64,000 nucleotides of DNA from UMGS1370 sp963557065 (GTDB taxonomy: Bacteria > Bacillota > Clostridia > Lachnospirales > Lachnospiraceae): contig CAUWCT010000042.1 in assembly GCA_963557065.1 (NCBI GenBank), positions 20,436 to 84,435 of the forward strand. Reading direction: 5' to 3'. Shown here in pieces: positions 8,735-15,904 of the stretch. The translations under genes were made by a program, and so were the position numbers. Every line of letters begins with the position of its first letter. The stretch's first letter is position 1. Under the pieces are notes generated by a model. The model was not told the DNA's origin and made no database searches. It saw only the letters and a list, made by a program, of their open reading frames with translations.

Positions 8735-10465
8735 ATGAAGTGTTCAAAGTGTAATGCAGAAATTCCGGAGAATTCATGGGTTTGTCCTGAATGTGGGACA
8801 GCAGTAGAAAGGCAGAGTGAACCGGAACCAAAACCGGAGAATGGGCCGGAGAAAAAGTCGAAAAAAGCCTGGATCATCGGAGGAGCAGCTGCAGCCGTCA
8901 TTACAGCTGCAGCTGTAGGAATTGGCTTTTTTGCAGCAAATAAAGATCCGAAAACTGTAGTAATTGAGGCTTTGCAGGGAGTGTACGCAGCAGAAAACAC
9001 AGATCCGGCTGAGGAAGTATTCGGATTTAAGCAGCTTTTTAAAAATATTAAGACCACTGGCAGTGAGATGGGAATCGAACTGGCTTTTGCAGATTCCAGT
9101 GAACCGGACTTCAGCATATTTCAGGGAGCTGGAATTACCATAGACACAGCTTCTGATCCGGTCAATAAAAAATTCTCTGAAAAACTGGGAATTATCTACA
9201 GCGGCATGGATTTGGCCACTATTGATATTTATGGAGACGATACCTACATCATGGCATCAGTTCCGGAACTGACATCAAAAGTTCTTACCATCAATTATGC
9301 AGATAATTTGTCAGAGCAGATTGCCAATTCTCCCTTAATGCAGGAGAGCGGGATTACACTGACAGAGGAAGATAAGCAGGCGATTGAGAATTATGCAGCT
9401 TATCTGAGCAGTATTTATTCTGGTGAAAAACAGCCCTTTGATGTTAAGGCGCTGCTGCAGCGTTACAAAGAAGGCAGTCAGGCCATGGGAAATTTAAAAG
9501 AAGCACTGACTGTGACAAAGGCGGAGAATTCCCGGCTGATGTATAATGGAAAAGAGCAGACCTGTACTGGATATGATGTGATAATTCCAAAAGAAGCTTT
9601 AATAGAATTTCTCAGGACAACATCCAGATTTTTCATGGAAGATGAAGGATTGAAGGGAGATCTTCTGGAATATATCAAAGTAGTTCTGGAAATGAGCCGG
9701 ATGTCTTATGCAGCAGCAGATGATGAAATGGATCTGCCCGCTCCGGAAGAACTTTTATCAGAGTTCTGGACAGAACTGGACACAGGTTTTGAGGACATAA
9801 TTACAGACCTGGAGCGGATTCTGGACGGAAACATTACTATGAAAGTTTATGTAACAAAGAAGGGGCAGCTTGCAGCCATGGATGTTTCCTGTGCATTTGC
9901 AGACAGCGGCAGCACGCTTGTAATGACGGCAAAGGCGGTTTTAGAGGGAGGAAGCTATCCTACTCAAAATGGCTCCCTGACAGTTGCTATGACAGAGAAT
10001 GAAGATACAATTACCTGCAATTTTACCAAGTCCGGAGAATACACCGATGCTGCATTAAACAGCGGGTGGAAATTCCAGATTGAGTATGCAGGCGAAACAG
10101 TGTGTGCGGAGTACGAGAATGCCTATGACAGAACTACAAATGATTCTGCGATCAGGATTTCTTTTGGAGACGGATCTGAAGAGTCCGGTGTAGATATTAC
10201 ACTGGATGGAGTGGTAGATCTGTTGGAAAAAGGAAAAAACATTCACTACACGTTGGACTCTCTGACAGTAGAAGACGCTTCTGGTCTCATGTTCTTTGAA
10301 CTGGACGGCGCCCTTTATTTACGGGAACTGCAGACAGAGATAATGGTTCCGGAAGGAGAGCAGATGGATGTGCTTGCAGCATCCGGGCAGGATTGGGAAG
10401 AGTTGATCAACGAAGTTGTGATGAGCGTATACTCCATGATTTTGGGAGGAAGCTTTTTGCAGTAA
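8735..10465 (+). CDS. zinc-ribbon membrane protein with large extracellular domain
   Basis: It begins with a zinc ribbon of two CxxC knuckles (CSKC near residue 3, CPEC near 19), an acidic-proline linker, one membrane helix about 44-70 (AWIIGGAAAAVITAAAVGIG), and roughly 500 residues predicted outside the cell. That region has no motif I recognise; it is rich in beta-type alternation and acidic patches. Similar zinc-ribbon/one-helix proteins are common beside ABC-2 exporters in Firmicutes and may work as accessory or sensor subunits. The start at 8735 is chosen because GAAAGGAG lies 6 nt upstream and the first knuckle starts there; the frame itself is open to 8696. Function unknown. Confidence 0.75.
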   Translation: MKCSKCNAEIPENSWVCPECGTAVERQSEPEPKPENGPEKKSKKAWIIGGAAAAVITAAAVGIGFFAANKDPKTVVIEALQGVYAAENTDPAEEVFGFKQLFKNIKTTGSEMGIELAFADSSEPDFSIFQGAGITIDTASDPVNKKFSEKLGIIYSGMDLATIDIYGDDTYIMASVPELTSKVLTINYADNLSEQIANSPLMQESGITLTEEDKQAIENYAAYLSSIYSGEKQPFDVKALLQRYKEGSQAMGNLKEALTVTKAENSRLMYNGKEQTCTGYDVIIPKEALIEFLRTTSRFFMEDEGLKGDLLEYIKVVLEMSRMSYAAADDEMDLPAPEELLSEFWTELDTGFEDIITDLERILDGNITMKVYVTKKGQLAAMDVSCAFADSGSTLVMTAKAVLEGGSYPTQNGSLTVAMTENEDTITCNFTKSGEYTDAALNSGWKFQIEYAGETVCAEYENAYDRTTNDSAIRISFGDGSEESGVDITLDGVVDLLEKGKNIHYTLDSLTVEDASGLMFFELDGALYLRELQTEIMVPEGEQMDVLAASGQDWEELINEVVMSVYSMILGGSFLQ

Positions 10466-10480
10466 CAGGCAGGAGGGAAC

Positions 10481-11734
10481 ATGCGGACGTTTTTTGTATA
10501 TATAAAACTGGAATTAAAAAGGGCGCTGCGTATTCTTCCATGGACTGCTGCTGGGGCAATGGTACTGGCAGGATTGCTGGGCGCCATTGCCCTTTTTGCC
10601 TTTCGGACTCTGGAAGGAGGGCAGGACATCAACAAACTTAAGGTTGGGGTAGTTTTGCAGGAAGAAGATGCCCAGGCTCAAAAAGTTGTCTCCATGTTAG
10701 GGTCATTAGACAGTGTAAACTCTATCTGTGAGTTTGTCTTTGTAGAGGAAGAAGAAGGAGAAAGAAGGATAAAATCAGGAGAATTTGCATGTTTGATGCT
10801 GGTGCCAAAAGAATTTGTGAGCAGTATTATAGATGGGAGCAACCGGCCGGTTACCATAGTTTTTTCTGGTCCTATGGGAATTGAGGAACAGATTTTTAAA
10901 GAACTGGCCCAGGCCGGCGCCAGGACATTGTCCAGCGCTCAGGCGGGAATTTATGCAGCCAATCATATGCACAAACTTTATAAGGTTCCGGCCAGTATAC
11001 AGGAAGCAGAGCAGTATCTCAATGCAAAATATTTGTCCTACAGTCTTGACAGGGATGTGTATTTTCGCAAACGTCAGGTTTCTTCTGTAGAGGATGTTCC
11101 GGTGCAGTACCATTATGCAGCATCCGGAGCAGTATTTTTGCTGCTGCTTTCCGGAATACCGGCCGCTGCCTTTTTTGCGGAAAGTGGCAGAGCCAGAAAG
11201 GAAAAGCTGCAGCTTTTGGGAATTGGAGCAGGCAGCCGGACGGCAGCAAAAGTCATAGGAATCATGGGTGTACTCATCTGTTTAACAGCGCTGTTTCTGG
11301 CGCTGGCAGGAATTTTTGGCCGGATGTTTTCCGGCAGCGTTCCGGCAAAAACTCTGTCTGTTTTCGTCTCTGAACTGGGCGAAAAAAGCCGGGGAACAGT
11401 GGGGTTTCGGATGGCGCTGGCAGTTTCCATCCTTTTGACGGTTTCATCTGTGATTGTGCTTTGCTACAGTTTAACCGGGACTTTAATCGGCGGCATGATG
11501 CTGCTGTTTTTGGGAACATGCGGTATGATGGTGATTTCCGGGGGAATTGTGCCGGAGGTGTTTCTTCCCCAAAGTTTTCGTGACATATCCGGATACCTTC
11601 CCACTACCGTTCTGTTATCAGGTATGAAGCGGTTTTTCTTAAGCGGAACGGACTGGCAGATCATTTTAAAACTGTTTGCAGTCAGCACAGGCTCTTTCAT
11701 CATTGCTGCGGTTCGGAAAGGAGGCAGGTCATGA
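10481..11734 (+). CDS. ABC-2 type permease subunit (first of two)
   Basis: Integral membrane protein of 417 residues with the ABC-2/YhgE-like layout: one N-terminal helix (about 17-42), an extracellular domain of about 170 residues with an early LKVGVVLQEED beta strand, then five or six C-terminal membrane helices (from about 210). It is preceded by GGAGGG and its stop overlaps the next ATG by 4 nt. It should pair with the ATPase at 8018 and the second permease at 11731 as a heterodimeric export channel. The transported substrate cannot be read from the sequence. Confidence 0.75.
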   Translation: MRTFFVYIKLELKRALRILPWTAAGAMVLAGLLGAIALFAFRTLEGGQDINKLKVGVVLQEEDAQAQKVVSMLGSLDSVNSICEFVFVEEEEGERRIKSGEFACLMLVPKEFVSSIIDGSNRPVTIVFSGPMGIEEQIFKELAQAGARTLSSAQAGIYAANHMHKLYKVPASIQEAEQYLNAKYLSYSLDRDVYFRKRQVSSVEDVPVQYHYAASGAVFLLLLSGIPAAAFFAESGRARKEKLQLLGIGAGSRTAAKVIGIMGVLICLTALFLALAGIFGRMFSGSVPAKTLSVFVSELGEKSRGTVGFRMALAVSILLTVSSVIVLCYSLTGTLIGGMMLLFLGTCGMMVISGGIVPEVFLPQSFRDISGYLPTTVLLSGMKRFFLSGTDWQIILKLFAVSTGSFIIAAVRKGGRS

Positions 11735-12804
11735 AACGGATGGTTGTCTGGTTTTTCCTGTCTGTAAAAAGATGGCTTCTTTACCCCGGATTTGCGCTTC
11801 TTCTGCTTGCAATGCCCCTTCTTCTTTGGGGAATTTCCGCGCTGGAGCCGGAGGAGACGGAAAAAATCCGAATCGGAGTGACAGCAGAAGGAGATGGGCT
11901 AGGAACTGCTGTCAAAGAAGATTTAATGCAGATGAGTGAAGATGGAAGCATGTTTGAATTTGTTTCATACAGCACAGAGGAAGAACTAAAAAGGGCAGTT
12001 CAGATAAAACAGGCAGAGTGCGGGTATCTTTTTCCGGAGGATTTGGAGAAAAAGCTGGATCAGGGCAGATATAAGAGATCGATTCTTGTATACACTGCCC
12101 CCTCTACGATTTTAGAGCCGTTAGCAGGAGAAGTGGTATTTTCTGTTTTAGCAGCAAGGTACGATGGAATGATATTTGCGGATTATGCAGAGAGTCAGAA
12201 AGAAGCGCAGGGAAAGGAAAAGCAGGAGTTTTTCAGGAAAGAGGCGGTTTCCTGGTACCAGACTTATCAGGAAAATGGAAGTACCTTTGGCTTTGAATTT
12301 AAGACGGAAGGTTTGGACAATCCGGATGGACAAATGAAAGATGCCAGGGCAGACAATGGGATTTTTCCCGTGCGGGGACTTATCGGGATTTTTGTATTCC
12401 TGTCTGCTTTTTTTGCAGCGTGCAGTGTAAAAGAAGATGAAAAAAAGGGATTGTTTCTGGCAGTTCCCTATGGAGAAAGGGCGCTGTGCAAGCTGGGGGC
12501 TCTGGCAGCTCCGGTATGTCTGGCTGTTTTATCCGGCTGGCTGAGTCTGTGGGTAACGGGAGAATTTCAGGGTGTTGTTTTGGAAATTGCTTCCCTGTCA
12601 GCTTGTGGCATAGTCTCAATATTCTATGCCTGGGCGATTTCTGCCGCAATTCCCAGAGCAGAATGGATTGCAATGATGATACCGGCCCTGGCATTGGGAT
12701 TGTTTTTGGTATGCCCTATCTTTATTGATGCGGGAAAATGGCTGGACGTTATAGGAATGATCCGGTGGCTTTTGCCCCCGGCATGGTATCTTGGGATGTT
12801 TTGA
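11731..12804 (+). CDS. ABC-2 type permease subunit (second of two)
   Basis: This 357-residue protein has the same plan as its upstream neighbour: an N-terminal helix (about 15-37), an extracellular domain opening with IRIGVTAEGD, and a C-terminal cluster of membrane helices from about 215. The two permeases share an architecture and a similar extracellular start but are clearly diverged, as expected of a heterodimer that arose by duplication. The last helix ends abruptly at the C-terminus (AWYLGMF), slightly shorter than its partner. ATGA overlap gives coupled translation. Confidence 0.75.
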   Translation: MKRMVVWFFLSVKRWLLYPGFALLLLAMPLLLWGISALEPEETEKIRIGVTAEGDGLGTAVKEDLMQMSEDGSMFEFVSYSTEEELKRAVQIKQAECGYLFPEDLEKKLDQGRYKRSILVYTAPSTILEPLAGEVVFSVLAARYDGMIFADYAESQKEAQGKEKQEFFRKEAVSWYQTYQENGSTFGFEFKTEGLDNPDGQMKDARADNGIFPVRGLIGIFVFLSAFFAACSVKEDEKKGLFLAVPYGERALCKLGALAAPVCLAVLSGWLSLWVTGEFQGVVLEIASLSACGIVSIFYAWAISAAIPRAEWIAMMIPALALGLFLVCPIFIDAGKWLDVIGMIRWLLPPAWYLGMF

Positions 12805-12822
12805 TTGGTATAGAATTATATC

Positions 12823-12851
12823 TTGTAAGAACTTTAGAATAAGACTATACT
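12823..12851 (+). promoter_or_regulatory. promoter for the first MNT/HEPN pair
   Basis: TTGTAA at 12823-12828, 17-bp spacer, TATACT at 12846-12851. It lies directly upstream of the nucleotidyltransferase gene and downstream of the exporter cassette. Confidence 0.6.
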
Positions 12852-12884
12852 GTAGATAGGAATAGTTGGGAGGAGGAATAGCTT

Positions 12885-13226
12885 ATGCCAATGTCAGTTC
12901 AAACATTATTAACAGGGTATTTGAATGAAATCCAAAAGATATATGGCTTTCATCTGAAAAGCGTAATTCTTTACGGCTCCTATGCAAGAGGGGATTTTAC
13001 TTCGGATTCAGATGTAGATATCATGATTTTAGTTGATTTATCTGATGAAGAGATGGATCAATATTCGGATGAACTAGCAGAGGTAGGATTTGATTATAAT
13101 ATTGCTTATGGTATTTGGATGATGCCTGTGGTAAAAAATCAGAACCATTTTAACAACTGGGCCAAAGCTTATCCTTTTTATGAGAATGTTCAGAAGGAAG
13201 GGGTGAAGCTTTATGAAGCAGCCTGA
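12885..13226 (+). CDS. MNT-type nucleotidyltransferase (probable antitoxin)
   Basis: Small Pol-beta-fold nucleotidyltransferase of 113 residues. The active-site signature GSYARGD starts at G31-S32 and is followed by the metal-binding D43 and D45 in SDVDIMIL. In characterised HEPN/MNT modules the MNT protein neutralises its HEPN partner by transferring AMP to a Tyr near the HEPN active site. A GGAGGAGG site precedes the ATG and the gene overlaps the HEPN gene by 14 nt. The C-terminal 45 residues are longer than in the second pair at 29314. The MNT gene is first here, whereas many described modules have the toxin first. Confidence 0.82.
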   Translation: MPMSVQTLLTGYLNEIQKIYGFHLKSVILYGSYARGDFTSDSDVDIMILVDLSDEEMDQYSDELAEVGFDYNIAYGIWMMPVVKNQNHFNNWAKAYPFYENVQKEGVKLYEAA

Positions 13227-13626
13227 TTCCGGGGATACGGGAACCAGAATGGATGTGGTGAGACACCGTTTGCAGGTAGCGAGAGAAGATCTGGATACTG
13301 CATATCTTACTTACCATGCTGGACAATTACGCGGAGCAAATAACAGGGCATACTACAGTATTTTTCATAGTATCAGTGCTGTGCTTGCCAAAGAGGGCAT
13401 TGCTTTTAAACGCCACAAAGATACACTTAGTTATTTCAATAAAAACTATATCAGTACAGAGATATTTCCAAGGGAACTGGGACGAAAAATCGTAAAGGCA
13501 GAAGAAATTCGGCATTCCAGTGATTACGATACGTTTTATGTTGCTTCCAAAAGAGTAACAGAACAGCAGATCGAAACTGCAAAACAGATATTGGAATTGG
13601 CAAAAAAATATCTGGAAATTGAATAA
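13213..13626 (+). CDS. HEPN domain protein (probable RNase toxin partner)
   Basis: All-helical protein of 137 residues matching the HEPN family (PF05168 type). Segment NNRAYYSIFHSI carries an R45...H52 pair, spaced Rx6H, within the Rx4-6H range for metal-independent HEPN ribonucleases, though it is not the classic RNxxxHxY. The gene begins inside the preceding MNT gene with an AAGGGG site just upstream, so both are translated together. Probable role is a toxin that cuts RNA when unmodified. A non-catalytic substrate-binding role remains possible because the motif is atypical. Confidence 0.72.
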   Translation: MKQPDSGDTGTRMDVVRHRLQVAREDLDTAYLTYHAGQLRGANNRAYYSIFHSISAVLAKEGIAFKRHKDTLSYFNKNYISTEIFPRELGRKIVKAEEIRHSSDYDTFYVASKRVTEQQIETAKQILELAKKYLEIE

Positions 13627-13795
13627 AATTATAAAGAATATTTGGATTTGTTCACAATCCCGACAGTTTCTTCGGATATACTTTGGAGTCTGTCCAGATA
13701 TAGAGAAATAATATCCGGCGAATATTTTGTTCAAACCAGTACATTCTATCCATGTAGGCGGCAATATCAATCGAAGTGTTAGATGAGAGGAGTAT

Positions 13796-14230
13796 ATGGA
13801 TATGAATGAAAGTGCAGAATTGCTGAATTTTATTTATCAGAATTCCCAGATGGGGACAGAAACTATGGAGCAGTTAAGCAAATTGACCAAAGATGAGGAA
13901 TTTCGCATCTTTTTGGAAACGCAGCAGGAAGGTTATCAGGAATTTCACAAAAAGGCAAAGCATATGCTTTGTGAAAGAGGTTTTGATGAAAAAGGCTTAG
14001 GTGCCTTTGAAAAACTTCGGACATATCTGATGATCAATGTGCAGACCATGACAGATAAAAGCGTTTCTCATATGGCGGAAATGCTGATCCAGGGAAGTAC
14101 CATGGGAATTAATGATACCATTAAAAAAATTCATGCATATCAGGGCGGGGATGACCGGATTGTAAAATTAATGGAAGCACTTCAGAAATTTGAAGAAAAG
14201 AGTTTAGAAAAATTAAAAGGATTTTTATAA
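13796..14230 (+). CDS. small all-helical protein, four-helix-bundle style, function unknown
   Basis: This soluble protein of 144 residues has no signal peptide, membrane helix or recognised catalytic motif. Long amphipathic helices (about 5-25, 30-58, 68-102, 108-143) and dispersed Glu/His suggest a four-helix bundle, similar in plan to ferritin-like DUF2383/PA2169-type proteins; this is a shape-based guess. GAGAGGAG sits 8 nt before the ATG. A 169-nt gap with no gene separates it from the HEPN gene, and a weak terminator separates it from the regulator at 14414. Whether it belongs to the NRPS locus is not shown. Confidence 0.6.
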   Translation: MDMNESAELLNFIYQNSQMGTETMEQLSKLTKDEEFRIFLETQQEGYQEFHKKAKHMLCERGFDEKGLGAFEKLRTYLMINVQTMTDKSVSHMAEMLIQGSTMGINDTIKKIHAYQGGDDRIVKLMEALQKFEEKSLEKLKGFL

Positions 14231-14239
14231 AGACCACAG

Positions 14240-14280
14240 GGAGAACAGAGGCAGCAAACGTTTCGATTCTCCTTTTTTTA
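14240..14280 (+). terminator. weak rho-independent terminator
   Basis: GGAGAA (14240-14245) pairs with TTCTCC (14267-14272), followed by seven T. The loop is long and contains a small AAACGTTT palindrome, so efficiency is doubtful. Confidence 0.5.
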
Positions 14281-14345
14281 TTGGCACATGAATTTAACAA
14301 ATAATGCCAAATAAAATGCCACATATTGAGAACTAAAAGTGCCAA
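14281..14345 (+). promoter_or_regulatory. cluster of TGCCAA/TTGGCA boxes (putative operator)
   Basis: TTGGCA at 14281-14286, TGCCAA at 14305-14310, TGCCAC at 14317-14322 and TGCCAA at 14340-14345. The last box lies inside the -35/-10 spacer of the promoter at 14326-14354. The outer TTGGCA and the first TGCCAA form an inverted repeat. Probably the binding site of the HTH regulator encoded just downstream. Confidence 0.5.
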
Positions 14346-14354
14346 TGGTATGAT
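14326..14354 (+). promoter_or_regulatory. promoter for the HTH regulator / NRPS locus
   Basis: TTGAGA at 14326-14331, 17-bp spacer, TATGAT at 14349-14354. It overlaps the box cluster, which would allow autoregulation. The untranslated leader is about 50 nt. Confidence 0.65.
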
Positions 14355-14413
14355 TAAGTAAATTGAAATAAAAAAGAGATATTTAGGGAAAAGAGAAAAC
14401 CGGTGGTGAAGAT

Positions 14414-15820
14414 ATGTCGAAGTTTTTAGACGAATTAAATACAACAATTAAAAGAAAAAAGATAAGCAAGAATAAACTGGCGATAAAAGTAGATGTTGAT
14501 CCTTCGTCTTTTTACCAGATGCTTGCAGAAAAGAGATATTTGAATGAACGGTTATTTAACAAACTTATCCACATTTTAAATCTTTCTCCGGATGAGGAAA
14601 AGCATTTGTGCGAACTGTATCAGATTATGCAGGTAGGAGAAGAAAATTATTATAAAACAAAAACGGTTATCAAGTTCATTGAAAACCTCAATGTAGATCA
14701 GGAAGATCACCCAATCAGTTCCTTTAAAATGCAGAGAGAGCATATTAGTGAAATTATTCATGGACGTGAAAATTTAAACAGGGTTATTTTTCAGATTCTG
14801 TTAAATGCCTATGAAGAAAATGAAAGTTTACGGATTTTATGTCAGCCGGAATGCGAGGTGCTGTATCTTTTATTAAATATTTTGCGGGATAATCCCAAGT
14901 TATCCGTAGAGCAGATTATCTGCCTGGAGAGTGAGCGCAGCGACAGTGGTGTAAAAAATATCAGTGCGCTGGAGAAACTGATTCCTGCTCTGATGGGCAA
15001 ATTCAGTTATTCCATTTATTATTTTTATGACAGCGTTTCCATTCGATACGGCAGCACTTCCCTGATGCCATATTTAATTGTAAGCGATTCCATGGGGGTT
15101 ATTTTCTCCACAGATTTTGAGGATGGGATTTTCTTTGAAGGCAGGGAAAAAGTGGAGTTATTCCAGAAACGTTATAATAAGATCAAAAATTATGCTTCTA
15201 TTTTTACAACGAATGATGCAAGATTGGGAGATTTCAAGCGGGTTATGCAGGGATGCGATTTTTACAAAAATAAAGAAGTGTACATCCTCTGCCCGATGGT
15301 TCCGTTCCCTTCATACAGTTCGGATTTTTGGATTTCACTGTTAAAACCGGATGATGAAAAGAGAGAAGAACTGACTCGTTTTTTGCAGCAGGAAAATCAG
15401 GAACTTAGTTCTGAGATAGAGAGTCTGAAAGTATACAATTTTTTTACCCGAAAGGGAGTTATGGATTTTTATGAGAACGGACACGTGATTGACGGATTGT
15501 CTGAACATTTTCTTCCATTTCCCAAAGAGAAGAGAAAAGAGGCAATTCAAAAAATCCTGGAAGCAATTTCAGAGAATAAAGGGAATTCATATTTATTAAA
15601 GGATGATGCCATTTCTTTAAGCCGGGATTTTTATATGATTATCAATAAAGAAAATGGTATTAACTGTACCCGGAGAAAAAAGGATAATACATGTCTGATG
15701 CTGACCTTTTTTGAGGAATCCCTGTGCCATGTAATCTACGAGTTTATGAGAGATTTAAAAAAGAGCGATTTGGTGGAGTCCAGGGAAACGATGATTGAGT
15801 TTCTTGAAAGTCTGCTGTAG
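14414..15820 (+). CDS. orphan transcriptional regulator with N-terminal Xre-like HTH
   Basis: The N-terminal 65 residues form a Cro/C1-type HTH: KNKLAIKVDVDPSSFYQMLA is the helix-turn-helix, followed by LNLSPDEEKHLCELY. The remaining 400 residues contain no domain I can name. They are soluble, mixed alpha/beta in the middle (about 200-320), with a helical stretch near 325-345, and look like a ligand- or effector-sensing region. It starts 84 nt before the NRPS gene in the same direction and has its own boxed promoter, so I infer a pathway-specific regulator. The base composition is AT-richer than neighbouring housekeeping genes by eye, consistent with acquisition, but this was not measured. 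Confidence 0.65.
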   Translation: MSKFLDELNTTIKRKKISKNKLAIKVDVDPSSFYQMLAEKRYLNERLFNKLIHILNLSPDEEKHLCELYQIMQVGEENYYKTKTVIKFIENLNVDQEDHPISSFKMQREHISEIIHGRENLNRVIFQILLNAYEENESLRILCQPECEVLYLLLNILRDNPKLSVEQIICLESERSDSGVKNISALEKLIPALMGKFSYSIYYFYDSVSIRYGSTSLMPYLIVSDSMGVIFSTDFEDGIFFEGREKVELFQKRYNKIKNYASIFTTNDARLGDFKRVMQGCDFYKNKEVYILCPMVPFPSYSSDFWISLLKPDDEKREELTRFLQQENQELSSEIESLKVYNFFTRKGVMDFYENGHVIDGLSEHFLPFPKEKRKEAIQKILEAISENKGNSYLLKDDAISLSRDFYMIINKENGINCTRRKKDNTCLMLTFFEESLCHVIYEFMRDLKKSDLVESRETMIEFLESLL

Positions 15821-15904
15821 GAAGACAGACGTAGAAGAATTTTTGTATTTGGAGCCGGAAACGTAATCTTTGGTGTTATCGGATTAGAACAGGGGGATAA
15901 AGAG
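15821..15904 (+). promoter_or_regulatory. gap upstream of the NRPS gene; possible LytTR-type sites
   Basis: No clear sigma-A promoter is visible, so the NRPS may be read from the regulator's promoter. ACGTAGAA (15829) and ACGTAATC (15861) are similar octamers on the same strand 32 bp apart, about three helical turns, which could be LytTR-type direct repeats. An AGGGGG ribosome site precedes the ATG at 15905. Confidence 0.25.
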
